Assembly (NCBI RefSeq): GCF_000817735.3
Contig: NZ_JTJC03000002.1
Coordinates: forward strand, 62,001-126,000
DNA length: 64,000 bases
Direction of reading: 5' to 3'
From: Scytonema millei VB511283
Lineage (GTDB): Bacteria > Cyanobacteriota > Cyanobacteriia > Cyanobacteriales > Chroococcidiopsidaceae
Position numbers and translations under genes: made by a program. Below are positions 1 through 9,764 of this stretch, piece by piece. The stretch's first letter is position 1. Each line of letters starts with the position of its first letter. The notes under the pieces were generated by a model. The model saw only the letters and a list, made by a program, of their open reading frames with translations, had not been told where the DNA came from and made no database searches.

Positions 1-803
1 TCCCGTAATACAGCCCGCAAACGGTCTTCAAATTCACCGCGATATTTTGCTCCAGCAATCAAGCTACCCATGTCGAGAGTAATTAACTGCCTGTTTTTCA
101 AAGATTCAGGGACATCGCCCTTGATAATCCGTTGCGCCAACCCTTCTGCGATCGCAGTTTTCCCCACACCAGGTTCGCCAATCAAAACAGGATTATTTTT
201 CGTGCGGCGAGACAATACCTGAATCACGCGCCGCACCTCATCGTCTCTACCAATGACGGGATCGAGCTTGCCAACTTTTGCCTGTTCCGTCAGGTCGCGC
301 CCAAATTTTTCTAGGGCTTCGTAGCGTGCTTCGGGGGTTCGGTCTATGACCTTTTGATTGCCACGAATCGCCTTAATTGCCGCTTCTAGCTTTGCCGTAT
401 CGAGATTGAAACCTTTACACACCCTACGCCCGATCCGTTCGTCCTCCCCAAACGCTATCAGCAGGTGTTCGACTGAAACGTGTTGGTCTTGCCAGTTCGT
501 TCTAATCGCATCAGTCCGGTCGAGCATCAAATCCAAATTTCGACCCAAATAAAGCTGACTGCTTTTACCCACTTTCGGCTGTCGCTTGGCGAAAGCTTCA
601 AGCTGCTGTGCCATTGCTGCGGGATCGACACCAGCTTTAGTTAGAATCCGATTAGCCAGCCCTTTTGGTTGTTCTAAAAGTGCGATCGCGAGGTGTTCGA
701 CCTCCAGTTGTTGTTGTTGAAAACGTTGAACCATCAAATCCTGAGAATTGACGATCGCTTCCCAGGCTTCTTCGGTGAACTTGTTAGGGTCGGTGGGCTG
801 CAT
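1..803 (-). CDS. clpB: ClpB disaggregase, N-terminal part (runs off left edge)
   Basis: This is the first ~267 residues of the Hsp100 chaperone that extracts proteins from aggregates together with DnaK. The start is the ATG at 803, giving [16 protein letters not shown], the usual cyanobacterial ClpB opening. Two Clp_N repeats occupy residues ~10-150, followed by the start of the first AAA+ domain ([17 protein letters not shown], then [14 protein letters not shown]) with a Walker A GEPGVGKT at about 209-216. The frame stays open to base 1, so the second ATPase domain and the C-terminus lie outside the window. Upstream of the start is an array of the heptad ATTTTAG. Family assignment is certain. 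Which of the several cyanobacterial ClpB paralogues this is cannot be told from the N-terminus. Confidence 0.95.
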   Translation of the reverse strand, partial: MQPTDPNKFTEEAWEAIVNSQDLMVQRFQQQQLEVEHLAIALLEQPKGLANRILTKAGVDPAAMAQQLEAFAKRQPKVGKSSQLYLGRNLDLMLDRTDAIRTNWQDQHVSVEHLLIAFGEDERIGRRVCKGFNLDTAKLEAAIKAIRGNQKVIDRTPEARYEALEKFGRDLTEQAKVGKLDPVIGRDDEVRRVIQVLSRRTKNNPVLIGEPGVGKTAIAEGLAQRIIKGDVPESLKNRQLITLDMGSLIAGAKYRGEFEDRLRAVLR

Positions 804-810
804 CTTAACG

Positions 811-841
811 ATTTTAGATTTTAGATTTTAGATTTTAGATT
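811..841. repeat. Heptad array (ATTTTAG)n
   Basis: About four tandem copies of ATTTTAG (period 7) lie directly upstream of the clpB start. The rest of the 306-bp spacer up to 1109 holds GAGCGAG-like heptads, two GGAATTC units, a CTCCCCC/CTTGTCC-rich stretch and no gene. Confidence 0.85.
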
Positions 842-1109
842 GGCGATGTGAGATTAAAAAGAAAATACCACCTGGTGACAGTGGTGCGATCGCTATTAGC
901 CTATCCTATTTTGAAGGGGTTAGGAGCGAGGAGCGAGGGAAAGAGGGGGCGTAGGGTGTAGGGTGTGGAGAGAATTCGGAATTCGGAATTAATTGTGACT
1001 TGCGAATGCGCGACTTGCGACTTGTCTTGCTCCCCCTTCTTCCCCCTCTCCCTTGTCTCCCTTGTCCCCCGTGTCTTCCCCCTCTCCCCTGTCCGACGTA
1101 TACCTCAGC

Positions 1110-1535
1110 CTACTGTGACACTAACTCCTTCTGAGGAGTAGCAGATTCTCTAGAACTGAGTTGGATCAACTCTACTTTGTAGCCGTCGGGGTCTTCAACA
1201 AAAGCGATAACTGTAGAACCGTGCTTCATTGGTCCTGGTTCTCGTACTACTTTACCGCCACGGGCTTTAATTTCTTCACAAGTGCCGTAAATGTCATCAA
1301 CGCCGATCGCGATATGACCGTAAGCATCACCTAAGTTGTATTTCTCCGTGTCCCAATTGTAGGTGAGTTCGAGAACGGTGTGGTCTGCCTCATCACCATA
1401 GCCTACAAAAGCCAGGGTAAACTTACCACCTGGATAGTCTTTCTGGCGCAGCAACTTCATGCCCAAAAGTTCGCAGTAAAACTTGAGAGATGCTTCCAAG
1501 TTACCGACGCGAAGCATTGTGTGTAGTAATCGCAT
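1110..1535 (-). CDS. gloA: Lactoylglutathione lyase (glyoxalase I)
   Basis: Glyoxalase I isomerises the hemithioacetal of methylglyoxal and glutathione to S-lactoylglutathione in the cytosol. The 141-residue protein has the expected βαβββ duplicated fold. The four metal ligands are visible: His5 ([10 protein letters not shown]), Glu56 (VLELTYN), His74 (AYGHIAIGV) and Glu122 (YKVELIQ). The length suits a bacterial Ni-type enzyme; the C-terminal ~15 residues after RES are an unconserved tail. The gene is monocistronic, transcribed away from eno, and flanked on both sides by heptad repeats. No regulatory site was recognised. Confidence 0.95.
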   Translation of the reverse strand: MRLLHTMLRVGNLEASLKFYCELLGMKLLRQKDYPGGKFTLAFVGYGDEADHTVLELTYNWDTEKYNLGDAYGHIAIGVDDIYGTCEEIKARGGKVVREPGPMKHGSTVIAFVEDPDGYKVELIQLSSRESATPQKELVSQ

Positions 1536-1591
1536 TAAGTGACTCCAAATTTCAGCATCGATCTCTATTCTAGGCAGTAGGGAGCAGTGAC

Positions 1592-1617
1592 CAGTTATCA
1601 GTTATCAGTTATCAGTT
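1592..1617. repeat. Heptad array (CAGTTAT)n
   Basis: Tandem CAGTTAT units occur in the gloA-eno spacer (1536-1906). The same spacer also holds ACCAACA, TGACCAA and GAGTAGT heptads, each in its own short tandem run. No gene is present in the spacer. Confidence 0.85.
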
Positions 1618-1822
1618 AACCAACAACCAACAACCGTCAACTGTTAACCGTCAACCAACAACAAATGACCAATGACCAATGACAACCAATTTCGTGTTGA
1701 ATGATCCTTAACATCGTACCCATCAGCCTGTAAAATTCCTATCCTGACTCAAATGAAGTGATTGGTGAGTAGTGAGTAGTGAGTAGAACCAGTGAAGAGT
1801 GACTTAGTGACAAGAATTGAGT

Positions 1823-3196
<1,374 letters not shown>

Positions 3197-3201
3197 ATAT
3201 T

Positions 3202-3244
3202 GGTTGACAGTTGACGGTTAACAGTTAACCGTCAACTGTCAACC
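3202..3244. terminator. Perfect heptad-built inverted repeat between eno and argC
   Basis: Two 21-bp arms, the left one beginning GGTTGACAGTTGACGG, are exact reverse complements around a single central base. The arms are made of TTGACGG/TTGACAG/TTAACAG heptads. It starts 5 bp after the eno stop and ends 6 bp before the argC stop (on the other strand), so it could end transcription in both directions. It lacks a long T tract. Confidence 0.6.
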
Positions 3245-3250
3245 AGATAT

Positions 3251-4309
3251 TTAAGGATAAAACCCTAATTTTGGTAATCCTAAACTCTCGTCCCAGCCCA
3301 TCATTAGGTTGAGGCATTGAATTGCTTGTCCGGCTTGTCCCTTGATCAAGTTATCGATCGCTGACAAGACGATGACTCTGCCAGTACGGGGATCGGTTTC
3401 GATGCCGATGTAGCAGAGATTGCTGCCGCACGCCCACTTGGTTTGGGGATAGATACCGCTGTCGCAAATTGTTACCCAAGGACAATTGCGATAAAAAGCT
3501 CTGTAGATGGTAATTAAATCTTCTCTGACTAACCCGGGATCGCGCAGAGTGGCGTAGACGGTGGCTAGGATACCGCGTACCATTGGCACTAAGTGAGGAG
3601 TAAATTGGACTAACACTTGATGTCCAGCCAAATCGCTGCAAACTTGCTCGATTTCTGGCGTATGACGGTGACGGGCAACGCCATAAGCAGCAAAAGAGTT
3701 ATCTGCTTCTGCAAGCAACAGTCCAGTTTTTGCCTGTCTACCACCCCCAGACGTGCCAGATTTTGCATCGACGATCGCAGTTTCAGGTACGATCAAGCCT
3801 TGCTTTAGGAGGGGGGCAAGTGCTAGTAGGCTAGCGGTGGGATAGCAGCCGGGACAACCGATCAGTTGGCTTTCGGCAATGCGATCGCGATACAGTTCTG
3901 GTAAGCCATAAACTGCTTTTGTTGCCACAGCTATGTCTTGCCGCTGTTTGCCGTACCAGATTTGATAAGTTTCTAAATCGCTAAATCTATAGTCGGCAGA
4001 TAAATCGAGAACTTTACAACCTTTATCGATCAACTGAGGAGCCAGATCGCAAGCAAAACCATTGGGGAGTGAGAGAAAAACTACCTCACACCTTGCTGCG
4101 ATCGCTTCTGAATCGACAGATTCGATTGGCTGCGCTACCCGATGAGCTAAGTGGGGATATATATCAGCAAACGATTTGCCAGCACTGCTATCGCCACCCA
4201 AGTAGACGAGTTCTACTTCAGGATGATCCATTAACAACCTGACCAATTGCACCCCGCCATAGCCTGACGCGCCAACAATTCCTACCGATACGCGCCCTTC
4301 TTTACCCAT
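3251..4309 (-). CDS. argC: N-acetyl-gamma-glutamyl-phosphate reductase
   Basis: The third enzyme of arginine synthesis, reducing N-acetylglutamyl phosphate to the semialdehyde with NADPH. The Rossmann motif [14 protein letters not shown] opens the protein, the active-site cysteine is in [11 protein letters not shown], and the catalytic histidine lies in [21 protein letters not shown] is also typical. I chose the ATG at 4309 ([10 protein letters not shown], 352 aa) because an AGGA lies 9 nt upstream; a TTG at 4318 would add three residues. No other arg gene is adjacent, as is usual in cyanobacteria, where the pathway is scattered. Confidence 0.96.
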   Translation of the reverse strand: MGKEGRVSVGIVGASGYGGVQLVRLLMDHPEVELVYLGGDSSAGKSFADIYPHLAHRVAQPIESVDSEAIAARCEVVFLSLPNGFACDLAPQLIDKGCKVLDLSADYRFSDLETYQIWYGKQRQDIAVATKAVYGLPELYRDRIAESQLIGCPGCYPTASLLALAPLLKQGLIVPETAIVDAKSGTSGGGRQAKTGLLLAEADNSFAAYGVARHRHTPEIEQVCSDLAGHQVLVQFTPHLVPMVRGILATVYATLRDPGLVREDLITIYRAFYRNCPWVTICDSGIYPQTKWACGSNLCYIGIETDPRTGRVIVLSAIDNLIKGQAGQAIQCLNLMMGWDESLGLPKLGFYP

Positions 4310-4547
4310 GACAATCAATCCTGATGAAATACATTTTTATGACTCGATTGAGATCGGGCTTTGATAATTGGCGATCGCCAACTGCTCGTAGCCTCTGAAA
4401 TGGATTTGTAAACTAGGAAAAAAATTAACTTTCGCTGCATTGTAGTACTAAAAGGGAAATCTCGTTGCAACAATTTTCTCAAATCTTGACGTGAGCCATC
4501 AGGTGAGTTATCGGTTACGCCAATCTAGCCGCGTCTGCAAGAAAGGT

Positions 4548-4585
4548 TGTGGGGTGTGGGGTGTGGGGTGTGGGGTGTGGGGTGT
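4548..4585. repeat. Heptad array (GGGTGTG)n with shared downstream linker
   Basis: Five to six copies of GGGTGTG are followed by AAAGATTTTAAATTTC and a CTCAGCTTC/CTCCCTG-rich stretch. The same composite block, array plus linker, recurs at about 28296-28350. The 360-bp spacer 4310-4669 otherwise shows no gene. Confidence 0.8.
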
Positions 4586-4669
4586 AAAGATTTTAAATTT
4601 CTTTCTCCGCGACTCTCCCTCAGCTTCCTCAGCTCCCTACTCCCCTGCTCCCCTGCTCCCTGCTCCCTT

Positions 4670-5752
4670 TCAAATCTCCTGTAGCAGTTTTTGCGGATCG
4701 ACTTGCGCCGCCATTTCTTGCTTTTTTAATTCAATGGCTTTTAGTTCGTCTAATTGTCTGAAAATCTTCTCACTCACATTTTCTGGTAGAACTTGGGCAA
4801 TCCGTGAGGTTTCGTATTCTATAGAAATCATTCTAATAAGTTGATAATATCCATCTAATAATTCTTCTGATAATTTAATTTGTTGCGCGATCTTATTGAT
4901 GCCTTTGCTCGTAATTTCAATTTGACGACCGTATAATTCTTGTTGCGCACTTAACATTTTTTGTTGTAAATTCTTTAAACGCCGAATCAGCTTTTTATTA
5001 GCATTTAACTCTTGCTGCAACTTGAGAGTCTGTTGCTCCATTTCATATTTTTGCGATAGCAATTGCTGCTCGGAGGTGAGCCTACCTAACTCTTGGCGAT
5101 CGCGTTCTTTGAGTCTTTGGCGCATAGTTGCGTAGGTTCCTATTCCCGCTGCTGTAGGTGCAGCCGCAGCTAATAACAGTTTATTGGTTGTAGGATTTAG
5201 AATGCATAACGGTACGGTAATGGCGAGAGCTAATTTACTGATATTAAAAGCTAAAGATTTTGCTCTTGCTCCCGGTTTTCTTAAAAGGTAACTTTCGCCC
5301 GTACTAGAATTTTCTAACCACAACAAATCTTTTAAGACCTTACCTTGCATTAGATAAAGCAAAAGTAATTTGTCTCCAGCTACAGCCGATATTTTTTCCT
5401 CTTGTCCTAAAGTGGAAAAGTCTAGTGCTTGAAGCGGATTATTTTTGTTTGGATTACCTGCATCGTATAACCGCAATTGATAAACACGTCTGTATTCTGC
5501 TTGCTTGTTATATTTACTGCGATACCAAGATTCTAGATATGAATTAAAGCTAGCAACTTCAGTGCGTACTAAAGCATATCTATAGTCACACCTGAGACAA
5601 ATACTTTCGAGAAAGTCTTCGTCGCATTCTTCAAAGCTGGGAAAATAGACAGAATGACGACAAGCCGGACAGGGAATTTGCAGTGTCATGGAAGGAGCTA
5701 GGGGCGATCGTGAGAGTTGAGGGGCTGTAGGGCAGAACTCTTTTTGAAACAT
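4670..5752 (-). CDS. Zinc-ribbon, coiled-coil membrane protein of unknown function
   Basis: I do not recognise a named family. The N-terminal part has two CxxC pairs (PCPACRH and LRCDYRY, about 24 residues apart) that look like a zinc ribbon. After a mixed region there is a hydrophobic stretch (LALAITVPLCILNP then LLLAAAAPTAAGIG, residues ~175-205), then ~130 residues of strongly charged and Gln-rich helix (for example QQELNANKKLIRRLKNLQ) that reads as a long coiled coil. The first Met (5752) gives 360 aa; an internal ATG at 5689 (MTLQIPCPAC) starts just before the first CxxC and may be the real start. It lies 48 bp downstream of the HD-GYP regulator gene on the same strand, so they may be co-transcribed. 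Confidence 0.75.
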   Translation of the reverse strand: MFQKEFCPTAPQLSRSPLAPSMTLQIPCPACRHSVYFPSFEECDEDFLESICLRCDYRYALVRTEVASFNSYLESWYRSKYNKQAEYRRVYQLRLYDAGNPNKNNPLQALDFSTLGQEEKISAVAGDKLLLLYLMQGKVLKDLLWLENSSTGESYLLRKPGARAKSLAFNISKLALAITVPLCILNPTTNKLLLAAAAPTAAGIGTYATMRQRLKERDRQELGRLTSEQQLLSQKYEMEQQTLKLQQELNANKKLIRRLKNLQQKMLSAQQELYGRQIEITSKGINKIAQQIKLSEELLDGYYQLIRMISIEYETSRIAQVLPENVSEKIFRQLDELKAIELKKQEMAAQVDPQKLLQEI

Positions 5753-5800
5753 GAGGGCTGAAAAAGGCTGAGGTAATCTTTCTTTTTCTCCAAAAAAAAT

Positions 5801-6829
5801 CTAGCCTCTCGCCCTTAATCCCTCGATCCTAACCCCCAGTCCCTCCAAAGAGTTTGCTGGAACGGAAGTTGAGTTAATAAAGTCGATAAACTGTTGTACG
5901 AGTTCGGGATTGCGCCATCCTCGATTGGTTTCTGCAACCAAAACTTTTAATGCTTCTGCCTGAGACAGCGCGCGTTTGTATGGGCGATCGCTAGTCAGAG
6001 CATCATAAATATCAATAATTTGAAAGACTTGAGCGAGATAAGGAATCTGCTCTCCAACCAGCTGATAGGGATAACCAGAGCCATCCCAACGCTCGTGATG
6101 GTGCAAAACAATTGGAATCACTCCCCGCATCGTCCGCAAAGGTTGACAGATTCTTTCACCAATCAAAACGTGCTGTCGCATCACTTCCCACTCTTTGGCA
6201 GTTAGTTTTCCAGTCTTCAGCAGCACCGCGTCGGGAATGCCAACTTTACCAATATCGTGTAAATAACTACCCCACATCAAATCTCGTCTCTGAGCGCGGG
6301 ACAGATTGAGATAGCCACCGAAAGCATCGCTCAACTTTACCAAGCGTTCGCAGTGATCGCCAGTATTAGGATCGCGGCTTTCCACTGCCCTAGCAATGGA
6401 AAATAACACCTGCGAAGCATGATCTAAATCTTCATTCAACCGCTTTTGACGTACCAAAGATTTGACGCGGGCAGCTAATTCCAGGCGATCGAAAGGTTTA
6501 CTTAAAAAATCATCTCCCCCAGCTTCAATCCCACGAATTCTAGCTTGTCGATCGTTTAAAGCTGTGATAAAAATGACTGGGATCAGCCTTGTCTGTTCGT
6601 CCTGCTTCAGTTGGCAACAGACTTCAAATCCATCCATTTCTGGCATCATGACATCCAGTAGGATGAGATCCGGTTGACCTTGACTGACGGACTCTAGCGC
6701 TGACGAGCCACTATCTGCCTCTAAAACTTCGTACCCCTCTACTGAGAGAATAGCTACAGCCGTCATACGACTAGCTGGATGGTCGTCAACTACCAGGATT
6801 TTAGGCGGAGCTAGATCGAAGCTGTTCAC
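5801..6829 (-). CDS. Response regulator with HD-GYP domain (RpfG-type)
   Basis: An N-terminal receiver domain (acidic pocket VVDDH; phosphoacceptor Asp59 in LILLDVMMPEMDG; lysine in FLSKPFD) is joined to a C-terminal HD-GYP domain. The latter shows HDIGKVGIPD and the diagnostic HHERWDGSGYP, so it should hydrolyse cyclic di-GMP under control of a sensor kinase. At 342 aa this is the standard two-domain length with no added output domain. No cognate kinase is adjacent; the orphan hybrid-less kinase at 56.6-58.6 kb is too far away to pair on position alone. The motif residues needed for catalysis look intact. Confidence 0.93.
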   Translation of the reverse strand: MNSFDLAPPKILVVDDHPASRMTAVAILSVEGYEVLEADSGSSALESVSQGQPDLILLDVMMPEMDGFEVCCQLKQDEQTRLIPVIFITALNDRQARIRGIEAGGDDFLSKPFDRLELAARVKSLVRQKRLNEDLDHASQVLFSIARAVESRDPNTGDHCERLVKLSDAFGGYLNLSRAQRRDLMWGSYLHDIGKVGIPDAVLLKTGKLTAKEWEVMRQHVLIGERICQPLRTMRGVIPIVLHHHERWDGSGYPYQLVGEQIPYLAQVFQIIDIYDALTSDRPYKRALSQAEALKVLVAETNRGWRNPELVQQFIDFINSTSVPANSLEGLGVRIEGLRARG

Positions 6830-7252
6830 TCAATATACCTGTATGATTATCTACAACGTGAAGTCTGCGTGAAGTCTGTTGGAAGGACAACAAGCTGAAC
6901 GGCACAATTCGCCAAAAGTCACAGACTCATCAATGAGATTGTTTCATTTTGTCAAAAAATATCTAAATTATACTGGAAAAGTTTTAATAAATTAACTTAA
7001 CTTTATCTTTGAAGCACTAGCCACGTATGATTAATTCTACCTCTGCTTTCGCAACTTCTGCTTTCACAACATACAAACTACTGATTCTTCTCACTCTAAA
7101 GTTTAGGTGAGAAGAGACATAGCATATACCAGTTTTTGAACCGTCTATAGTCAAAAGTCAGAAGTGATGGTAGTTGACGGTTGACGGTTGACGGTCGTTT
7201 TTTCTCCCTCAGCTCTCTCCCTGCTCCCTGCTCCCTACTCCCTCCTCCCTTC
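6830..7252. other. 423-bp spacer without a gene
   Basis: AT-rich DNA upstream of the HD-GYP regulator. It holds a 14-bp direct repeat (CTTCTGCTTTC repeated near 7045-7070), one AAAAGTC unit, a TTGACGG heptad run at 7173-7194 and a CTCCCTG run at 7210-7245. No coding signal or RNA gene was seen. Confidence 0.6.
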
Positions 7253-8332
7253 TCAACGCTCATCACCTAAACAAATACCCAAACCACGGGCAGTTTTAAC
7301 CAGCGTACCGTGAGGATTGACTGCACGGTATTGGGCGATCGCTTCGGGAATGGGAACGCTGACAACTTGCCGTTTTTGCCACGTTACCATCCGGTCGTAC
7401 TGTGCTTCGGCAATTAGATCGACAGCCGCAACACCAAAAGCAGAGGCAATTACCCGTTCTAGTGGTGAGGGCGTACCACCTCGTTGAACGTGTCCTAAGA
7501 CTGTGACTCGCGTTTCTGCCCCAATCCGAGTACAAATTTCATCAGCTAAATATTGACCGATACCACCATAGCGACATTGTCCCAAGCGATCGGTAGACAT
7601 GACGCATACGCCTGTCTCCGTCCGCACCGCTTCCGATACGACGACGAGAGAATAATTTTTCCCCTGTTCTTGTCTTTCTTTAATTGTGTAACAGATGCGC
7701 TCGACAGTGTAAGGAATTTCTGGAACTAAAATCACATCAGCACCACCAGCAATCCCCGCACTGATGGCGATATGTCCCGCATCGCGTCCCATCACTTCTA
7801 AAATCATCACCCGGGAATGACTGGCAGCTGTAAAATGCAACCGATCTAAAGCTTCAGTGGCAATACTGACAGCAGTATCAAAACCGATTGAAAGTTCGGT
7901 TACGCCGACATCATTGTCGATCGTCTTGGGAATTGCCACCAAGTTGAGATTTCCTTGTTGGGCAAGGCGACGTAAAATCGCCATACTACCGTCGCCACCA
8001 ATGCCAATCATGGCATCCAAGCCTAATTGGTGGTAGCCTGCGATAATGTCTTCCGAGCGATCGCGGATGGTTCCGTCTGGCATCGGAAAAGCAAACGGAT
8101 CGCCTTTATTGGTCGTTCCTAAAATTGTCCCACCAGCTACGAGCAATCCATCAACTTTGTCAATTTCTAAGGCGATCGCTTGCGGCGGTTGAGCCATTAA
8201 TCCTAAAGTGGCTTGTCGAATTCCAAATACCTCCCAGCCATAAGTACCGACAGCGCGATGCACCACGGCACGAATCGCGGCATTCAAACCCGCACAATCG
8301 CCACCACTAGTTAAAATTCCAATTCGTTTCAT
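7253..8332 (-). CDS. pfkA: 6-phosphofructokinase
   Basis: Phosphorylates fructose 6-phosphate at C1 in glycolysis. The 359-residue protein has LTSGGDCAGLNAAIRAV, the nucleotide loop GGDGS (112-116), the catalytic PKTIDNDV (135-142), MGRDAGHIA and GHVQRGGTPSP. The donor-site pair is Gly115 with Lys136, where E. coli PfkA has Gly/Gly and classical PPi enzymes have Asp/Lys; this Gly/Lys pair is typical of the mixed-substrate group III enzymes and usually goes with a nucleotide donor. The true phosphoryl donor is therefore an inference. Monocistronic, with CAGTTAT heptads starting right at its 5' end. Confidence 0.95.
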   Translation of the reverse strand: MKRIGILTSGGDCAGLNAAIRAVVHRAVGTYGWEVFGIRQATLGLMAQPPQAIALEIDKVDGLLVAGGTILGTTNKGDPFAFPMPDGTIRDRSEDIIAGYHQLGLDAMIGIGGDGSMAILRRLAQQGNLNLVAIPKTIDNDVGVTELSIGFDTAVSIATEALDRLHFTAASHSRVMILEVMGRDAGHIAISAGIAGGADVILVPEIPYTVERICYTIKERQEQGKNYSLVVVSEAVRTETGVCVMSTDRLGQCRYGGIGQYLADEICTRIGAETRVTVLGHVQRGGTPSPLERVIASAFGVAAVDLIAEAQYDRMVTWQKRQVVSVPIPEAIAQYRAVNPHGTLVKTARGLGICLGDER

Positions 8333-8333
8333 T

Positions 8334-8364
8334 CAGTTATCAGTTATCAGTTATCAGTTATCAG
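8334..8364. repeat. Heptad array (CAGTTAT)n upstream of pfkA
   Basis: Four copies begin 1-2 bp upstream of the pfkA ATG (which reads leftward). The 334-bp divergent spacer to era also holds GGGTGTG units, an exceptional period-8 run of GAATGCGT (about 8398-8424), and CTCCCTCAG/CGATCG blocks that recur at 30120-30165. No gene seen. Confidence 0.8.
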
Positions 8365-8666
8365 TCAAGAAAGGGTGTGGGGTGTGGGGAAATTTTGAAT
8401 GCGTGAATGCGTGAATGCGTGAATTTTGAGTTGCTCCCTCAGCTCCCGATCGCTCCCTCAGCTTCCTCAGCTCCCGATCGCTCCCTCAGCTCCCTCAGCT
8501 CCGCGACTCTCTCTTCTCCCCCTTGTCCCCCTTGTCTTTTCCCTAACCCCTCACTCCTCACCCCTCTCCAAAGCAGTACATTAGACTGAAACAGGTAGCA
8601 TCGATCTTAATTACAATTTGATTTTAGATTTCTTTATTTTTTGCAATATTCAGCTAGTTCTAGACA

Positions 8667-9623
8667 GTGATTACTTCAGATAACGATTCTTTTGATTTTT
8701 CGGATGCATTAACTATTCCCCAAGCCCCGCCTGGTTATAAATCAGGCTTTATTGGGATTATCGGTCGTCCTAATGTTGGTAAATCGACGTTGATGAATCA
8801 ACTTGTGGGGCAAAAAATTGCCATTACTTCTCCAGTCGCGCAAACAACGCGCAACCGCTTGAGAGGAATTTTGACCACACCCGCAGCTCAGTTTATTTTT
8901 GTCGATACGCCAGGAATTCATAAACCCCATCATCAGTTGGGAGAAGTGTTAGTCAAAAATGCTCGGATTGCCATTGATTCTGTCGATGTAGTGTTGTTTG
9001 TGGTAGATGGTTCTCAAGTTGCTGGGGGAGGCGATCGCTTTATTATCGAGTTGCTAACTCAGACGCAAACTCCTGTAATTCTGGGGCTGAACAAAATCGA
9101 CCAGAGATCGACCAATATTGAAGATTTGGATCGTTCTTACCAAGAAATAGCTAAATCTTACCAATGGCAGATGCTAAAATTTTCAGCCCTTAACGGTGAG
9201 GGATTAGAAGCATTGCAACAGGCAATTGTGGAATGTTTGGAGCCTGGTCCTTATTATTATCCTCCCGACTTAGTTACAGACCAGCCAGAACGTTTTATCA
9301 TGGGAGAATTAATTCGCGAACAAATTTTATTGCTAACACGGGATGAGGTTCCTCACTCAGTGGCAATTACCATTGACAAAGTGGAGGAAGCTCCTAACAT
9401 TACCCGTGTATTTGCGACTATTCATATCGAGCGAGATTCTCAAAAAGGAATTCTGATCGGCAAGGGAGGAGCAATGCTCAAAGCGATCGGTAGCGCTGCT
9501 CGCGAACAAATTCAAAAGCTAATCGCAGGCAAAGTTTATTTAGAACTATTTGTAAAAGTACAACCAAAATGGCGACAATCTCGGCTCAGGCTATCAGAGT
9601 TTGGTTACAAAGTAGAAGAATAG
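8667..9623 (+). CDS. era: GTPase Era
   Basis: Ribosome-assembly GTPase that binds the 3' end of 16S rRNA. G1 is GRPNVGKST, G3 is DTPGIHKP, G4 is NKID, and the C-terminal KH domain carries GILIGKGGAMLKAIG. The start is a GTG at 8667 preceded by no clear Shine-Dalgarno; the ~25-residue N-terminal extension (SDNDSFDFSDALTIPQ) before the G domain is typical of cyanobacterial Era. 318 aa, complete. The gene is followed by heptad runs of GTAAGTC and then AACTGAT before the next gene on the same strand. Confidence 0.96.
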   Translation: MITSDNDSFDFSDALTIPQAPPGYKSGFIGIIGRPNVGKSTLMNQLVGQKIAITSPVAQTTRNRLRGILTTPAAQFIFVDTPGIHKPHHQLGEVLVKNARIAIDSVDVVLFVVDGSQVAGGGDRFIIELLTQTQTPVILGLNKIDQRSTNIEDLDRSYQEIAKSYQWQMLKFSALNGEGLEALQQAIVECLEPGPYYYPPDLVTDQPERFIMGELIREQILLLTRDEVPHSVAITIDKVEEAPNITRVFATIHIERDSQKGILIGKGGAMLKAIGSAAREQIQKLIAGKVYLELFVKVQPKWRQSRLRLSEFGYKVEE

Positions 9624-9629
9624 TTGGTA

Positions 9630-9661
9630 AGTCGTAAGTCGTAAGTCGTAAGTTGTAAGTC
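9630..9661. repeat. Heptad array (GTAAGTC)n
   Basis: Four copies of GTAAGTC (one GTAAGTT variant) start 7 bp after the era stop. Period is exactly 7. Confidence 0.85.
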
Positions 9662-9706
9662 GGAAATAATTCTCCTTGCTTGGAAGCTCGTGCGCTCCTC
9701 TTCTTC

Positions 9707-9759
9707 ACTGATAACTGATAACTGATGACTGATGACTGATAACTGATAACTGATAACTG
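9707..9759. repeat. Heptad array (AACTGAT)n forming the leader of the PBP gene
   Basis: Seven or more copies of the ACTGATA/ACTGATG heptad end 5 bp before the ATG at 9765. No Shine-Dalgarno lies between array and start. Confidence 0.85.
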
Positions 9760-9764
9760 AAAAA

